Origin: Trichostrongylus colubriformis
Taxonomy: Eukaryota; Nematoda; Chromadorea; Rhabditida; Trichostrongylidae
Length of the DNA stretch: 64,000 bases
Assembly: GCA_963978905.1 (NCBI GenBank)
Contig: OZ022259.1
Span: 52,036,727 to 52,100,726, forward strand
Reading direction: 5' to 3'
Shown: piece by piece, positions 38,201 to 50,700 of the stretch
Numbering within the stretch: the stretch's first letter is position 1
How the letters are laid out: each line of letters starts with the position of its first letter
Made by a program: the position numbers and the translations under genes
The notes under the pieces: model-generated
The model's database searches: none
Told to the model about the DNA's origin: nothing
What the model saw: only the letters and a program-made list of their open reading frames with translations

Positions 38201-41200
38201 AAACGCTGATGGCCATGTTGGAAAGCAAATCAGCTGCTTATGGAAAACAGTGAAACTAAGTTTCAGTTGGCCTCTGAAGATGTGTGGCACAAAAAGTAGT
38301 CTTCACAGTAAATACTGGTTGGTACAACTCTGATTGCGGTATTCTTAAGAAAAACTGGGGCAAATAGACCTGACTTGAAATCCAGCTCCGTCACATCAAT
38401 GACGATACAGAGACGATTTCCCACTGTGTGCCAGTTACACCTTCTCATGGTTGTGCCTAGTTTTCATATCCAGTTGCCGAGCTTGACAGATCCTTTGTCA
38501 ATGATGCACAGTATAGCAGAGTTTCCCGGCCACTCACGCTTTTGTCCTATTCAACTTATGTATTGATAAGGTGCTTACTTAACTGCTTACAATTTCTCGA
38601 AGCTATGACCACTTGATCGTCGTCAATTGTCTTACTGGTAGAGTAGGACTGATCTCACTTTAGAATGGCGATCCACAAATTCGTTTTGAGACTCCTAATT
38701 GCATCGTCCTGTCCAGTGGGCGTCCAACCACCTGTGGATCGGTGGGCATTAAGATTCACTTCTCCTGACCCAGAACAGATGGAGCAAAGGAACATTGTAG
38801 AACGTTCGATGGCATCAGTACTGAGTGCAGCATAGGCAATAGCAGAAGATTCTCTGACTACGAATCCTGAAGACACCTGTCATAAATTATGGGTGTAAAT
38901 ATGGCATTATGAATTTGTGCCCATTCTTGCTTCAGCGTAGCGAGGCCACCTCGTATACATTCTGTGGAAAGGATCTAAACATACTCTAGCTCCTTATGGT
39001 AATCAAAGGTTGATAAAGTTCAAGCAGCGAAACTACAAGAAATTTTGAAAGTGTCAAAACTTATGCACCAGCATAATACATTAGCACCAAAATCTCAGCA
39101 GTGGCCGCCTTACACAGTCGGCTGAGACGTTGTTTTCATGTAGCTGTAGGTATGACTACGCAATCATTCAATTTTCATTTGTTTTTCTTATTTTTATTGC
39201 CTCGAGACGGAAACAAAAACCGGCAATAAATTTGTGTCATCTGAAGTGGAGGGCATACACCCAGCGTTTAACTTTTCCAGGGAACAGCGGTGTGAGTTGG
39301 TCTCGTGTCTACTTGGGTGTACATTCCCCATGTGACGTGCTCGCCGGATGGACCATCGGCGTTCTGCTGCTTTTCATATATGGTACATGATAGGTTGTTA
39401 CCCTACCCTTGTCTGTTCGTCTTAATCGAAAGTGCGAAAACAGATTGGCCCGACGGTCTCGCAATTGCCCAATTGCCAGCCGTTGGCGGTGTCTTTTTGT
39501 ACTTGAACGAATAAAAGGTCATTGCCATTTACAGGAGGGTTCTCCGATAAGCTTTATGATGCGTACGAAGCCAGCTCTCGTAACGACCTTTCATTTTTCG
39601 TCTATTTCTACACCTTTGTCCTTCTTCTGCTGTGGATTCATCCCAGAGCATGGCCGGAAACACAGAGTTATGCGGAAGTAAGTGACAATCTGCTCCTTTT
39701 GTTGTTTTTCACCCTCTTTGACTCCTTTTCGTATCCATCCGTCCTTCAGTTGGCTTACGACTGCCGAGGGATTATGAATTAGCTGTCGAGGGATTATGAA
39801 TTAGCATAAGTCTAAACCATCGGACCATTAAAGTCACAGCTCCCACTTCTCCAGGGAAGCAGCCCCGAACATCTTTATGGACCCTTCTTTAGTTATGAAC
39901 TGCGGTTTGGATAGCGGCAGCATTTTGGCTGCACGTGCACACCGTGGACCTTTCCATACAGTGACTTTGGCCGTAAAATTTATTGTAACTGCTTTTATTG
40001 CTTGCCTCATACTTTACCTCCTACCCCCTGTCTCTTTCTAACCTCCACAAACTCATCTCCAGGATCGTTGGTTCTCCTGATTATCCACCTCACTGAGTTT
40101 TGCTGGTGTGAGGCCGCGGTCATACTTTGCGCACTGACGTCGGTGCCGGCGTCAATGCGCGATTTTACCTCCCACACCCCTGTCTCTGTCCAACCCTCAC
40201 AAACTCATCTCCAGGATCGTTGGTTCTCCTGATTATCCACCTGAGTTTTGCTGGTGTGAGGCCGAGGTCATACTTTGCGCATTGACGTCGGTGCCGGCGT
40301 CAATGCGCGACTTTACCTCCCACACCCCTGTCTCTTTCTAACCCTCACAAACTCATCTCCAGGATCGTTGGTTCTCCTGATTATCCACCTGAGTTTTGCT
40401 GGTGTGAGGCCGCGGTCATACTTTGCGCATTGACGTCGGTGCCGGCGTCAGTGCGCGAAGTATGACTTCGGCTTCACCCTGGTCTACGAGGTTAAAACAC
40501 TGCTTTGATGACAACTGCTGTCCCGAAGGAGCTATGTATACCAAGTATCAGTCAGAATCATCAGCAGAGTCATAAAAACGAATGCATGGCTTATCCAAAT
40601 AAGGTTGATCTATGTCATGAGCTCATGCTTTTTTATTTTCTCTCCATTTCCAGCTGATTTGTGTGCTGTCGGGTACCGGAGCGATTTGGTGTGGACGAAT
40701 TTTCCACCTGGGCGGTGAGATGCCGTCGATCAGCCTAGGTGAACAAAATCCTAGTGCTCCGAAATACTTGTATTTTGCAAGACTCTTCCTAGGTAAATTC
40801 GATTCTTTTATTTCAAACTTTCGCTTCCAGGATCCGCAGAGTCTCAACTTTTAGGTGTGACGATAATTCTGAGTTGTCGGATGGTTTTAAAGTTTATCTC
40901 GAAACTGTTGGTCAAAGGACTATACAGTGTACTTGACCTCAAATACTATTCGTACTCAGAAATGTGCCGTGATCTGGGCGATTTACAGCCGACGAAGAGA
41001 TATACGAACAGGATGAGATTCAAACCAATTCCAGGTGCTAAGGTTGGTCTGCTTTTGTCGCTAGTGCGCGCCATTTTCAAGGGCAGTTGAATTGGAGTGC
41101 GTCCGGCCAGTGTGTGGCGCGATTTTACGTTGTTTGAAAATGCGGCAGGTTGCAAGGCGTACGAGTGGACGTGGAAAAAAGCCAATAGTATAGCTTGTAT

Positions 41201-41665
41201 CAAAATTACAGTGCTTGCAACACCTATCCAAGTTTGGAGCTAAATCGTTGAACGTTAGGACAATGTTAGAAGTGTTTACTAACATTGTTCCGATCAGTGT
41301 GAGTTGAGGGGGAGACGCAGTATGGCGCAGCATTGGTGTATTGCGCCCCATTGCACTGCATACACTTAACTTCGCGCATAAGAACTGCCGTGACCTCATT
41401 TCGGAGAATGTGTTAGCAGTGGAGGTTTTTATGTAGGGTGAGGGAGAATGTGAATTTTAGGTAGTACCATATTGCGTATCTAATGGACTCACATTGTTCC
41501 CAAAAGTTTTTATTTTCATTGACTGTAGGCACCTTTTTGCAGGTAGTACCGGCTGATGTTATACCGTATGATGTCGATTTACCTGTGAAGTTCATCGTCT
41601 ACTCCATGGTTGGATTCCTCGTATCCGAAGGCTGCCCCATGATTTTTGCTCAACTGAATATCTAG
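23257..41665 (+). CDS. Sphingosine-1-phosphate phosphatase (SGPP-like)
   Basis: Twelve exons join in phase into 477 residues: 23257-23366, 24529-24637, 25453-25574, 25694-25727, 26337-26426, 31921-32069, 32286-32410, 39281-39382, 39535-39677, 40654-40792, 40855-41042 and 41543-41665. The PAP2-superfamily lipid phosphatase motifs are intact: K182 to RP189-190 in the KX6RP motif (CLPRPPSPP), PSNH at 208-211, and SRVYLGVH at 254-261 with D265. The order and the RPxxPP sequence match S1P phosphatases, as does the C-terminal YSMVGFLVSEGCPMIF segment. Several hydrophobic segments are visible, consistent with an ER membrane enzyme that dephosphorylates sphingosine-1-phosphate. The first 115 residues are not recognisable; they are open and in phase but could belong to a separate upstream gene. 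Introns 5 and 7 are about 5.5 and 6.9 kb and hold repeats. Confidence 0.85.
23411..23565. repeat. Fold-back element, CATACTTTGCG-tip group (intronic)
   Basis: The left arm contains CTCATACTTCGCGAATTTGC and the right arm ends in CGCAGAGTCTGACAGTGGCC; the inner parts also pair (GCAGCTCCGCACGCGAG region). It lies in intron 1 of the phosphatase gene. Confidence 0.55.
24741..25174. mobile_element. MITE of about 430 bp, family A (copy 2, intronic)
   Basis: The ends AAGGCACGCCACGCGATAAT and ATTATCGCGTGGTGTGCCTT pair over about 40 bp. Copy 1 is at 3621-4049. It occupies most of intron 2 of the phosphatase gene. Confidence 0.82.
27030..31900. other. Long intron 5 of the phosphatase gene: contents
   Basis: The intron holds a G14 run at 27375-27388, a TIR element at 30385-30804, a (TG)n tract near 31738-31757 and several short open frames. 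One minus-strand frame (29030-29266, 78 codons) starts with a hydrophobic leader but has no recognised family. No nested gene is called. Confidence 0.4.
30385..30804. mobile_element. GC-rich TIR element of about 420 bp, family C (copy 1)
   Basis: The left end AAAGGAATTGTGCACATAAA pairs with the right end (reverse complement AAAGGAATGGTGCACGGAAA), and pairing extends inward for tens of bases. The centre is GC-rich with CCGCGGTCG and GACGACGGGGC motifs. Copy 2 lies at 53951-54376. Confidence 0.7.
32873..32945 (-). pseudogene. tRNA-like sequence, probably a tRNA pseudogene
   Basis: On the minus strand an A-box-like TAGTGTAATGGATTAGCG and a B-box-like GGGTTCGAGTTCC are correctly spaced, with partly complementary acceptor ends (TCGG/CCGA). 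The anticodon stem does not pair, so a functional tRNA is unlikely. It lies in intron 7 of the phosphatase gene. Confidence 0.4.
33000..39200. other. Long intron 7 of the phosphatase gene: contents
   Basis: The 6.9-kb intron holds overlapping open frames of about 100 codons on both strands near 33300-34050 with no recognised domain. It also has a GGTGG-rich stretch near 35510-35570, an alternating CG run near 35687, a C19 run at 37654-37672, and a mariner-like tip at 37852. Nothing here is called as a gene. Confidence 0.4.
37852..37875. repeat. Isolated mariner-type terminal repeat
   Basis: The sequence TTAGGTTGGTGTATAAGT resembles the tip of Hsmar1-type mariner elements (TTAGGTTGGTGCAAAAGT). 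No matching inverted end or transposase was found downstream, so this is probably a remnant. Confidence 0.4.
40012..40477. repeat. Tandem repeat, about 3 units of ~150 bp
   Basis: Units start near 40012, 40163 and 40311. Each begins with a TACCTCCCACACCCCTGTCTC-like segment and ends inside a TGACGTCGGTGCCGGCGTCA palindrome. Only the last unit carries the complete fold-back (40403-40477). It lies in intron 9 of the phosphatase gene. Confidence 0.85.
40403..40477. repeat. Complete fold-back element closing the tandem array
   Basis: The arms GTGAGGCCGCGGTCATACTT and AAGTATGACTTCGGCTTCAC pair around the TGACGTCGGTGCCGGCGTCA core, giving a 75-bp hairpin of the CATACTTTGCG-tip group. Confidence 0.8.
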
Positions 41666-42170
41666 CTCACAACCAATCATGAAGTCTCACCTGCTGGCAA
41701 TTACGTAGGGTGTTCTGTACTCAGAAACTTCTTCATGACAATTTTGATTTTTTTTTTGTATATTCACACTACTTGATTTCGTCACATTTCACTTAATTTC
41801 GTCAGATCAGTTCAAAACATTCCATGACCATTTCTATCTTCAAAATTTCTCATTTTGTATGGTACCATTTATAAGACATTTGACATCCATTCGCAATCTG
41901 AGAATCTAGTCGATTTGTTACGTGGCACGGATTAAAGATCATTCCCCATGAGGTGTTCAATACCCGTTGTGATGCTGTCGCGTTCTTTCGCATCATATTT
42001 CACTCGGATATGTGCTCGTTAGTTTTCTTTCTTGTGAGTAGCTAGCTGAATGTGCCAATTGAACAGGTGAGGTGGTGTTGGACGTTGGAAAGCTGAGTGG
42101 TTCGTTGGATTCCGAGCAGCAGCAGCATCCTTTTGTTGAAGACGACTAACAACAGTAACAGCATAACCAA
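41666..42170. other. Intergenic gap between the phosphatase and Ras genes
   Basis: About 500 bp of AT-rich sequence without recognised features. It must hold the 3' UTR of the phosphatase gene and the promoter of the Ras gene. The short spacing in the same orientation could suit an operon, but no evidence decides this. Confidence 0.45.
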
Positions 42171-45100
42171 ATGGCGTCCAGCAAGCGACCGCCAGAGGAC
42201 GACTCAAAATTGCCCACCTATCGATTAGTGGTTATAGGAGATGGAGGAGTTGGCAAAAGTTCGCTTACAATCCAGTTCTTTCAGGTGAGTTTTCTTCTCG
42301 GATTATTCTTTTGTGCACTTTTTTACTTTTTAATCATGTTACTGCTCCTTGTGGTCTTCTATATCTGGGAAAATATTTGTGGATCAAAGATAAGAGTATA
42401 TCCGCCAAATTTCAAATTTGAACTGAGCATATTTCTGTTTGAAAGGTGCTTCTCTGACATACAGTGATGAGGATACTGTTATACTTCGCGATCGCCGTCG
42501 TCTTGAGGGTGGCTGAGTGACGCCGTTTGTTACCGTCTGGTACTGTCTTGCTTAAGCGTTGTACTTTCTGGTATTCCCTGTGCCCCTGTGGCTCTGTACA
42601 ACTCACTATGACGTTGTGCCAGGCACAGATGTCGCTAAGCACTGGTCACATAGATGATCTCACCCAAGTTGCAAGTTCAGAGCGAATTGTTCGCAGCTGT
42701 ACTACCCCACCGAGTCTCAAGAGCGATTTTTCAAGAAATGCATCGGGTAATGCTGTTTCTGGACGAAATGTTCAGTGTTCGTTGAACTCTGTGAGATGAA
42801 TCATGATAACGACCCATACCAGAGTTCAGGCACTTTTTGGGATTGGTTTCTGCTCTCGCAACGGTATTGCGGCTGATCAGTATTCGGGTGCGAGCCATTA
42901 GGACAGGAAATTCGCGTGACCGCGTTTGACATTCGGCGAAAAGGTGCGAGATGAGGGTGGCGTACTAGTTGAGTCCTGAAGCGATTGCCAGAATAAGGCG
43001 TAGAGCAACGTTATCGCTTGAGGACCCATCCAATAGGACGCGCATAGCTCGCACCACCGCGTCGCATGCCAAACGCCGCAACGCGAGTTCTCTATCCTAA
43101 TGGCACACACCCATGAGCATCTCAACGCACCAACTTTCCCCTTGGGCTCATCCCGGTGGTGGTCTACGGATTGAATAAGCTTGATTGGCTTGTGTATCCA
43201 GTATTATGATCGATGCAATGAATGTTCTCTCCACTTTGCTTCCTCACTGTTCTTTACCCTTACCTTCTTCGAAATTTTGTCAGAAGAGCAAATAGGAAGT
43301 CAAATTTTTCTTCTGCTATTTTTTCGTTCTTTTCAAACTGCGCGTTGGTTTTTTTGTGAGAGTTGTTGACAACGTGACAGTTTCTCCATAATACAAGCGA
43401 CGCTTTCGCAAGTGATTAAAACTTGAACATTAGGTGTGTTTCGGTCATCACATCTGTATTGTTAAGGAAGTATCGAAGTACAGTCCATTTCGGAGCGCCT
43501 GATAGGGCGTAGCCTACGGACTTGTGTGAGAGTGTATCAAACCCACTCACTCCGCCATACAGTCTCACTCTTGCCACGCACTCTCACTCTCGCCACTCAC
43601 GAATGTACGTAGGCCACGCCCTACCAGGCGCTCCGAAATGGTGTATAATTAGCCTTGTAGGCCACTAATCTCTAATTAGGAGCTGAGTATTTCAGGAGGG
43701 TTATAGTTCGACAATTCGAACCCCTTAGTACAGCTACTACACTTAACAAATAAACTTAATGTTACAATTGAACGTAATCTTCAACACTGAAAGGTCCATC
43801 GGAAGTGTATTGCCTTCAGTGATACTTACAAATAGTTATTCTCGAATAATAGTCCCAATGATGACTTAATCGATCCATTTGGTATGTGCTGAGAATAATT
43901 TATGATTGATGTGCCCTTTGCCTTTAATCATCACAACATGTTGATGTGCCATAAATTATAACCCAAATGTGCATCCGAACACCTTCACATGATAATCATA
44001 CGTTATCGCGTTGTGCCAGGCAATGTTGGCAATCTCTGGAAGTTCCATAAAATGATAATTGTGAAAGTATCGTACGATATGGTTCTTACGGTATTAAGTA
44101 TGCAGTATCTATCGTATCACCCTATTGTAAATGTAATAGTACCTTGTCGCGAACTATTTGCAGTCTGCAGTTCGAGTGCAGACCAAATATGATCGATTCA
44201 TCGATTAAACAGAATCGACCTTGGCTCGATACATATCTGCTCCGAACTGCAAGCGGATTGCTAATCGTTTGCGTATAACTGCGGACCCGCTTAAATAATC
44301 TGGCGCTGGCTTTGTGAAGGCGTTTAAGGGTGGACGAATTCAGGCGTAGTCTTTCTTATTTAGTTCCAAACTCAAAGAGTCGATTTTCAGAAACAGTTTC
44401 TGGACTACTATGATCCAACAATTGAAGACCAGTACATTCAACATTGTGAGGTGGATGGACACTGGGTAATTATGGACGGTGAGCCCTCACCTTTCTTCGG
44501 ATTCCAACATTTTGAGCAATTGTTAACATGTTCCTCCTCCTTGATCAATTGACTGATTTGGCTAAATGATCAATTACAGTATTGGATACAGCTGGACAGG
44601 AAGAGTTCTCCGCTATGCGGGAGCAGTACATGAGAAATGGACGTGGATTTCTTCTTGTCTATTCGGTGACTGAACGTAAAAGCTTTGATGAAGCAGCGAA
44701 ATTATACAGGCAGGTGCTGCGTGTGAAGGACTGCACCGAATATCCTGTATTGTTGGTAGCTAATAAGGTGGGTGTGAACTCATTTTTCTTCGGTTATCAT
44801 AACATCTTTTGCTTTCTCAGTTATTGGTGGGTTTATACCTACTTCTCGAATTCTAAATATTTTGATATGTACCTCGTACATTTCAATCCATTCTTAACAC
44901 TAAGTGTTGTGAAGAAGGGGCAACGTGATTGGTGAACCCTTAGAGGGCGCACACGAAAACAGAAAAATGGACACATTTTTCGCGCAAGTCCGAAATTAAT
45001 TCGAAAAAATGTACATAGGCCTTTTGGCGATGTTAGTTCCATGTTCTGCATTTTCATTTCTTGTTCTTTCTCTCAGCTCCAAAACCACCCAATTATCATA

Positions 45101-45819
45101 TACGGGGCTAGCTCAATAATTCAATAATTTTTTAGATTGATTTGACAAACCAACGGGTAGTGAGCGAAGCTGAGGGCCGTAGTCTCGCTGCCAGTCTCAA
45201 ACTGCCGTATATCGAAACGTCTGCTAAGGTATGTCGAATCGATTTCATACTTTCTGAAAGGTTTTTCACGATAATACGATAAACACCCATCCTTTGAAGA
45301 ATACTCTCACCATCTTCTGCAGCATTACATATAACTGTTATGAGCAACAGTTTGTGTCTAGACGTGTCTTGTGGATAGAAATGTTCAAGCGTTTGAAAAG
45401 TTACTCGCCAAGGAAATAAGCAGTGCATCCCTCTTTGAGATGATCAGAGCTCAAAGGGAAGCGAAGTGATATTCTTAAATATGGTATCCTGCGTCCTTAG
45501 TATCTCACTTGCCATTCAGAGTCACTTTCAATTTGGTAATTTTAGTCGTGTCTCTAAATAGTCTTGATTATGAGTCACGAGTGTACCCCACACACCTTCA
45601 GGATCCTCCCGTCAATGTCGATGCTGCTTTCCACGAGTTGGTCCGAATCTGTAAAAGCTTCCCAACAGATGAGGACGAAGAAGAGGTACATTCTTCGTTT
45701 TTCATCAAATGATTCATTTATATCACAAATCCACACTTTTACAGAATAGCGCGGCCATTTCTCCTAATCGGACGAAAGCAAAAAAGAAAAAACACAAGCA
45801 GAAGTGTGTGTTGATGTGA
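42171..45819 (+). CDS. ras-2: M-Ras-type small GTPase
   Basis: Exons 42171-42284, 44391-44478, 44580-44767, 45136-45228, 45602-45685 and 45745-45819 join in phase into 213 residues. The G1 loop is GDGGVGKS (23-30), an Asp variant that with LTIQFFQK is the signature of the M-Ras branch. Switch I is YDPTIED (45-51), G3 is LDTAGQEE (69-76), G4 is NKID (129-132) and G5 is ETSAK (157-161). The C-terminus has a basic run ([10 protein letters not shown]) and the CAAX box CVLM (210-213), where Met predicts farnesylation and plasma-membrane anchoring. All catalytic residues, including Q74, are present. The GTPase cycles at the membrane and signals to Raf/PI3K-type effectors in other animals. Assignment to C. 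elegans ras-2 is from memory of the family and should be checked against ras-1. Confidence 0.93.
42886..43112. repeat. TIR element, family D (copy 1, intronic)
   Basis: The ends GGGTGCGAGCCATTAGGACA and its inverted partner (reverse complement GGGTGTGTGCCATTAGGATA) bound a GC-rich interior. Relatives lie at 52357-52700 and 62891-63146. It sits in intron 1 of the Ras gene. Confidence 0.65.
43481..43645. mobile_element. TA-flanked palindromic MITE, family B (copy 2, intronic)
   Basis: The arms CAGTCCATTTCGGAGCGCCT and its inverted partner are flanked by TA (43479-43480 and 43646-43647). The centre shares the CTCACTCTYGCCACGC units of the copy at 6337-6501. It lies in intron 1 of the Ras gene. 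Confidence 0.78.
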
Positions 45820-47767
45820 ACTGGTGATTTTCACAATCGTAATGTATGGTGGTCCATACGATTACTCATTCAGTGCGGTTTTTTTTAGTATGATAGGTGA
45901 CGTTTAATTGAAATTTTTATTGTTATTTTATAGTCTCACTTTGTTCACTGGTTCACTTCATGCCATTGGGATGATACAGTTTTGTGTGGTTCCTCTTTTA
46001 TTTAACCAACAACTATTTTGACAGGGGTGACATCCAAGGTACTTATCCGCTGTCAGGGTGTTAAGTGGAAAATCATTGATTTAGCAGAATAAGGAGGACC
46101 GCCCGTTGTGGGTGGGGTTTCCTTCTACTATGGATCGATTATATCCCACTTTTTGCTCAGACACGGTGGTTTCAGGGATCTCAGTGTGGTTATTCCAGAA
46201 GTATTCTTGCCCGATTTTGTTAGAATATGGATTTTAGAACTGCTATTCCAATTTTTACTCTTTTTTATTGTAATTTGTAATGTTGGTGCTAGCTCTAATG
46301 TAATTGTTTTTTCATTCTTTCAATTTTTTCTTCCCTTTCCTCTTCAGATCCTGGGCTACTTCCTTTTCCGACAATTCTTACTTTCTTAATCTTGTACTTG
46401 TAGTTACTGCTTAACCAGCTGCGTTGTGATAGACTGTGAATTTTTAGGACGGTGCTACAATATTGTCATTCTTGCTCCAAATCAAGCATTTTTGTTGAAG
46501 CTCATTTATTACGGCCATTTTGAAGCCAAAATGACCTCTCCATAAATTTCTGAATAGTTGTGCTATAGAATCGCCATGCTTCAGAGACGATTCAAACCTG
46601 GTCACTTCACCCATTGTGCCTAACATTCTCTCTTGCGATTCCTCATGTTTAACCATATACATTTGTAGCCTGTGTATCCATAGATTACGAGATATTTATT
46701 TATTCTTGCCAACCAAATGATTCGATTTGCCTTTAAAACATTTGGACGAATGTGGATTATTTTTTTATCGGACTTCCTATCGATACTGCTTACGAATGAA
46801 TTCTGAATGAGCAGTTTCGAAACCGGCGAAGAGAAGTAGTTCGAAATGTGAAAGGTTCAAATGAGAGTACCTGACGACTACAAACTGCTGGCCTGAATAC
46901 CACAAACTTGACAGGGTTTCGTTTTGTTTTCATCTTCAACGGCCAATGAAAGTAAGGACTTGGGAAGTTTCTGTGAAGGTTTTAAATTCAGTCATTGAGC
47001 TTTGTATATTTGGCGCATGACTTTGAGCTGCGTAGTCCTCTGACTCGTACTGTTTTTCTAATTTCGGCACTTATTGTGTGTCTATTGTTGTTCTGATATC
47101 AGCGATTGAGAGCTCTGCAAGAGCACCCTGCAAATTCCGCGCAGTTATAGCATCCACAGTAAGATAAGGTATTTTGAAATTTTCCCACTCTGTTGGTTTC
47201 ATACAGGGTGATGGTAAGATGCTCATTTCAGGATTGATGGAGGCCCAGTAACCAGGGCACACCAAGGTATCGAAGAAAATGACCGGTTCAGTACGACTTC
47301 TCCCCCCTCATCGGGGACTCGAGTACAATCCCCCCCCCCTCCCCATTTTTCGACATCTGCATATCCTCTACAGGAAAAGTCATGGTGCCAATTGCATAGT
47401 ATTACTAAGTATTCTATCACTGTAACAATCATATTTCTTACATAACCGGGTAATCTGACGGCGCTTCCTCACATTATCTAGCCTGGGACCATTGCTGACC
47501 TCTGCAATTCCGACCCTCCCCTATCTCATCCGTCAAATACGACCCCCCTCTCCAGGAATCCTCGACTCCGGGTATACCGTGCCAGTAACTCCATAAAATG
47601 TAGTTCTCGGTGTTACGTTGGCGTAGGCACACACTCACCCCAGACTTTAGGCTGTGGTTATACCATGCGAAACTGCGATGGTGCAATTTGCGCGTCGCAG
47701 AAAAGCGAGTATTAGTGGAATCTTGGCTATGTATTCGCTCACTTCCTCATTTAAGAATCGCCTGTGA
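45820..47767. other. Intergenic region between the Ras gene and APC5
   Basis: This is AT-rich sequence with a C-rich block near 47300-47345 and another near 47510-47560. No coding exon or element with clear ends was recognised. Confidence 0.45.
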
Positions 47768-50700
47768 ATGACGAGCGCATATGCGGAATGGAATCAGCGT
47801 CATGATCGTATTGTTATACCATTCAGTACGCGAGTAAATCTCGATGAATTGTTTGGTAATGTGCACACGAATGTTGTTTGCGAACGCGTCACGCCTTGTA
47901 AGGTAAGCCAGCCTTTAATTAGTTTTATACAACTGTTCTGGAACGTTATTCAGCGCACTTACCCGCTTTAGTATACAGTTAGTGGCGTTGGCTCTTTCGA
48001 CGGTGGTCACTACATAACCTCATACGCCTCACGACCTTTTGGTCGAGCTGTTTTTTGTTTTTCTTCTTTTTGAACCGAAGAGGGAGGTAGCTGCGTTTAT
48101 GCTTCGCGCCGGCAGAGCATGGCTGCATCTCAGGCAGCGAGGCAGAGTGGCACAAGGGGGGTGCAGAGACAACGCAGGCAACGACACGCACGCACCCAAA
48201 GCATGAATGCGGCTTCAGGGTAACCAGTGTTATGTCTTACCTCGAAAGAAGTAATATGGTAGTGCTCCAACGCTAATCACTTTGCTCTATCCCGGGCCGG
48301 TAAGGTTGTCTCAGCCCACATTCCCGGTGTTTATAACATATGTTGTTCCTAATTTCGTTTATAGGGTACTCCTTCATAATCGTATACCTCACTATGTTAT
48401 GTATGGTAGATAGCAATAGTACAAAATACGAGGTGCTTGCGAGGTTGCTCATTGCTGAGCTACATGAAAAAGCGCTTTCTTGTAAATTGCCTTTTAGGCT
48501 CGATTGCCATTCCCTTTAGGTTTAGTGTTAAGTACAGAAATTCTGGAATATCTTCTATAGCATGGTTTCAGCTAGCCTTGTATGTTCTTGTTCAAATACT
48601 CGATGAGATTCATCAGGATGTCCAAGCGTTCACACCAAGTGAACTTTGCTCGTGGGTTTTCACTGCTTTTATGGGCTTTCTATTTCAAAGATATACGAGA
48701 ACGTTTTTCAGGCTACAAGCTACTCTTTATGGAATGATTGAGCATGGTGATATGTCCTATCTCGAACTATGTAGAATCATACGTTGGATGGACAGAACCG
48801 TTCGGAAAGGCATTTATCAAGAATTTATTGAATAGTGAGCACGATTTAGTAGAGGTTTTCCATTTTACTCCCCGATAGTTTCAGAAAGTAATTAGAAATT
48901 TTTCAGCATTCAAACATTCCTAGATGGCGATGATATAATGATTCAGACAGATGTGATACTTCAAACTAGTTCCAGCTTTGCAAATTTTATCTACAGTAAG
49001 TCGTATCTTGGGATGTGGCTTAAAAAGGTAACTCGTTCTTTGGCAAATCAAAGTCTAATATTCTTCATCATTATTCTTTCAGCTATCAGCCGAATGGAAT
49101 CAGTTGTCAACTCAACAGATATTCGTATGCAATGCTCGTTTTATTGAATGGATACGTGACGCCGATGACCGTGCGGATGAGGTCCAGAGAATGGATGATG
49201 CTGAACCGTACGTTCCACCAGCTCCTACTACTTCCAGTTTTGGGCCGTTTGCTTTGAGAGTTGTAATTCGAGGCTTTATTTTTTAGGTTTGATATCTTTA
49301 ATGTTGTCAATCAGTCCAGTGTGATACCATTTGAGATAGAATCATCAGGACGTGCTCGAAAATGGATAGCTAATCACATGCATCTTCTTCAGGTTCGTAT
49401 TACTTTGTGAGACCAAAATAAGGCTGCCGTCAGACATCGCGTTCGCGACTTTGCGATTCTGCGATTCCGCGATTTCGATGCCGCCATTTTGCGGTGTCGC
49501 AGCTCCACACGCAAAGCTGCGACGATGCAGAATTTCCATCGTGTCCGAATGTACGGCACCGCGAAGTCGCAGAATCGCAAAATCGCGAAGTCTGACCGCG
49601 CTCTAAGGACGTAGCATAGAAAACTTCAATACGAGCTCGCTATTGCAAAGCATTCACTCCATTCATCAGAGTTACTGCTTGAATTGTGGGATCCGGGCTG
49701 ACAAAAACTCTTCCTTCTAAGTAAAACTTATGTTGATAGTGACCTAACAATCACGATCGGTTTTTGAGAAACGGTCTGATACGGAGGAGGTGACACGTGC
49801 TACACCCTGTGGTACATTGCACTGCACTGAATATTCGCCTACTCCGTCTGCGCTCAAGCATGTGATTGCAAATGAGCGCTTTTCAAGCTTTTGTGATCTT
49901 CCCAATCTAAATATTGAAAATGTCTTTATCTGCCTTCCCTTTTGAGGTGTGCCCAAGCGCTGCTTTGCCTGATAATGAAATCATGGACTGGTGCCAAATC
50001 ATTCGCAAAAATCATGTCGACATTGTCCAAGTGGTAAGCTCCGCATTCGTTTTGGTTCTGAACATTTAGTTGTCGTACTTTGCTGCCGTAAAACGTATTG
50101 GACCATGATCACTACCTCCTCTGTCCGTAAGGCATTTTCAATGTTGACGATTTAGGCAATTAGGTAAATAGATGGGTATCAATGAGGCGGTGCAGTGATT
50201 AGGCGCGAAGGGGTATCAATCCTCAGTTCCATTTTGCTCACGATTGCCTATTTGCCTGATCGCCTTTTCGTCTAATCGTTCGCATAGCTCATTACCTGCC
50301 TTAAAGACATCATTAGGGGTAGGCAATAGTGGAGAAATCCCAAGAAGAAGTCACTCACATGGTAGTCCTGGGCCTAAGAAGGCTATCTGCGGCGAAATCC
50401 CGGTGAAAAAGCGCCCCTCCGAGCTGTAGAAGCGCTGCAAAACGGCGAAGCGTTCAGGGGCTCCGCCTCTGCCACTCAGTGGCTCCGCCTCTCGATGACG
50501 TAATTCCCGATTGATTGGGGTGAGAGCGGTCGAGGAGATGGGGTAGGATCGGGGGTTTTGCGGCGCGCTTTCGCAGTTTTAGCGTGAAACTCACTCAAGA
50601 AATAGATGTTGTCGTCTTTCCAAACAATTCCCCTGTGTTTACTTGGCAACATGCCAATGGAAAACTAGATCAGACTACTCCCCTCTTGACGGACAGGTCG

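Noticed and set aside
48652..48711. Read-through of the 60-bp stretch in APC5 as coding
   Set aside because: The stretch is open, but GTGGGT and TTTTTCAG borders and loss of similarity inside it favour an intron; it remains the least certain call of the model.
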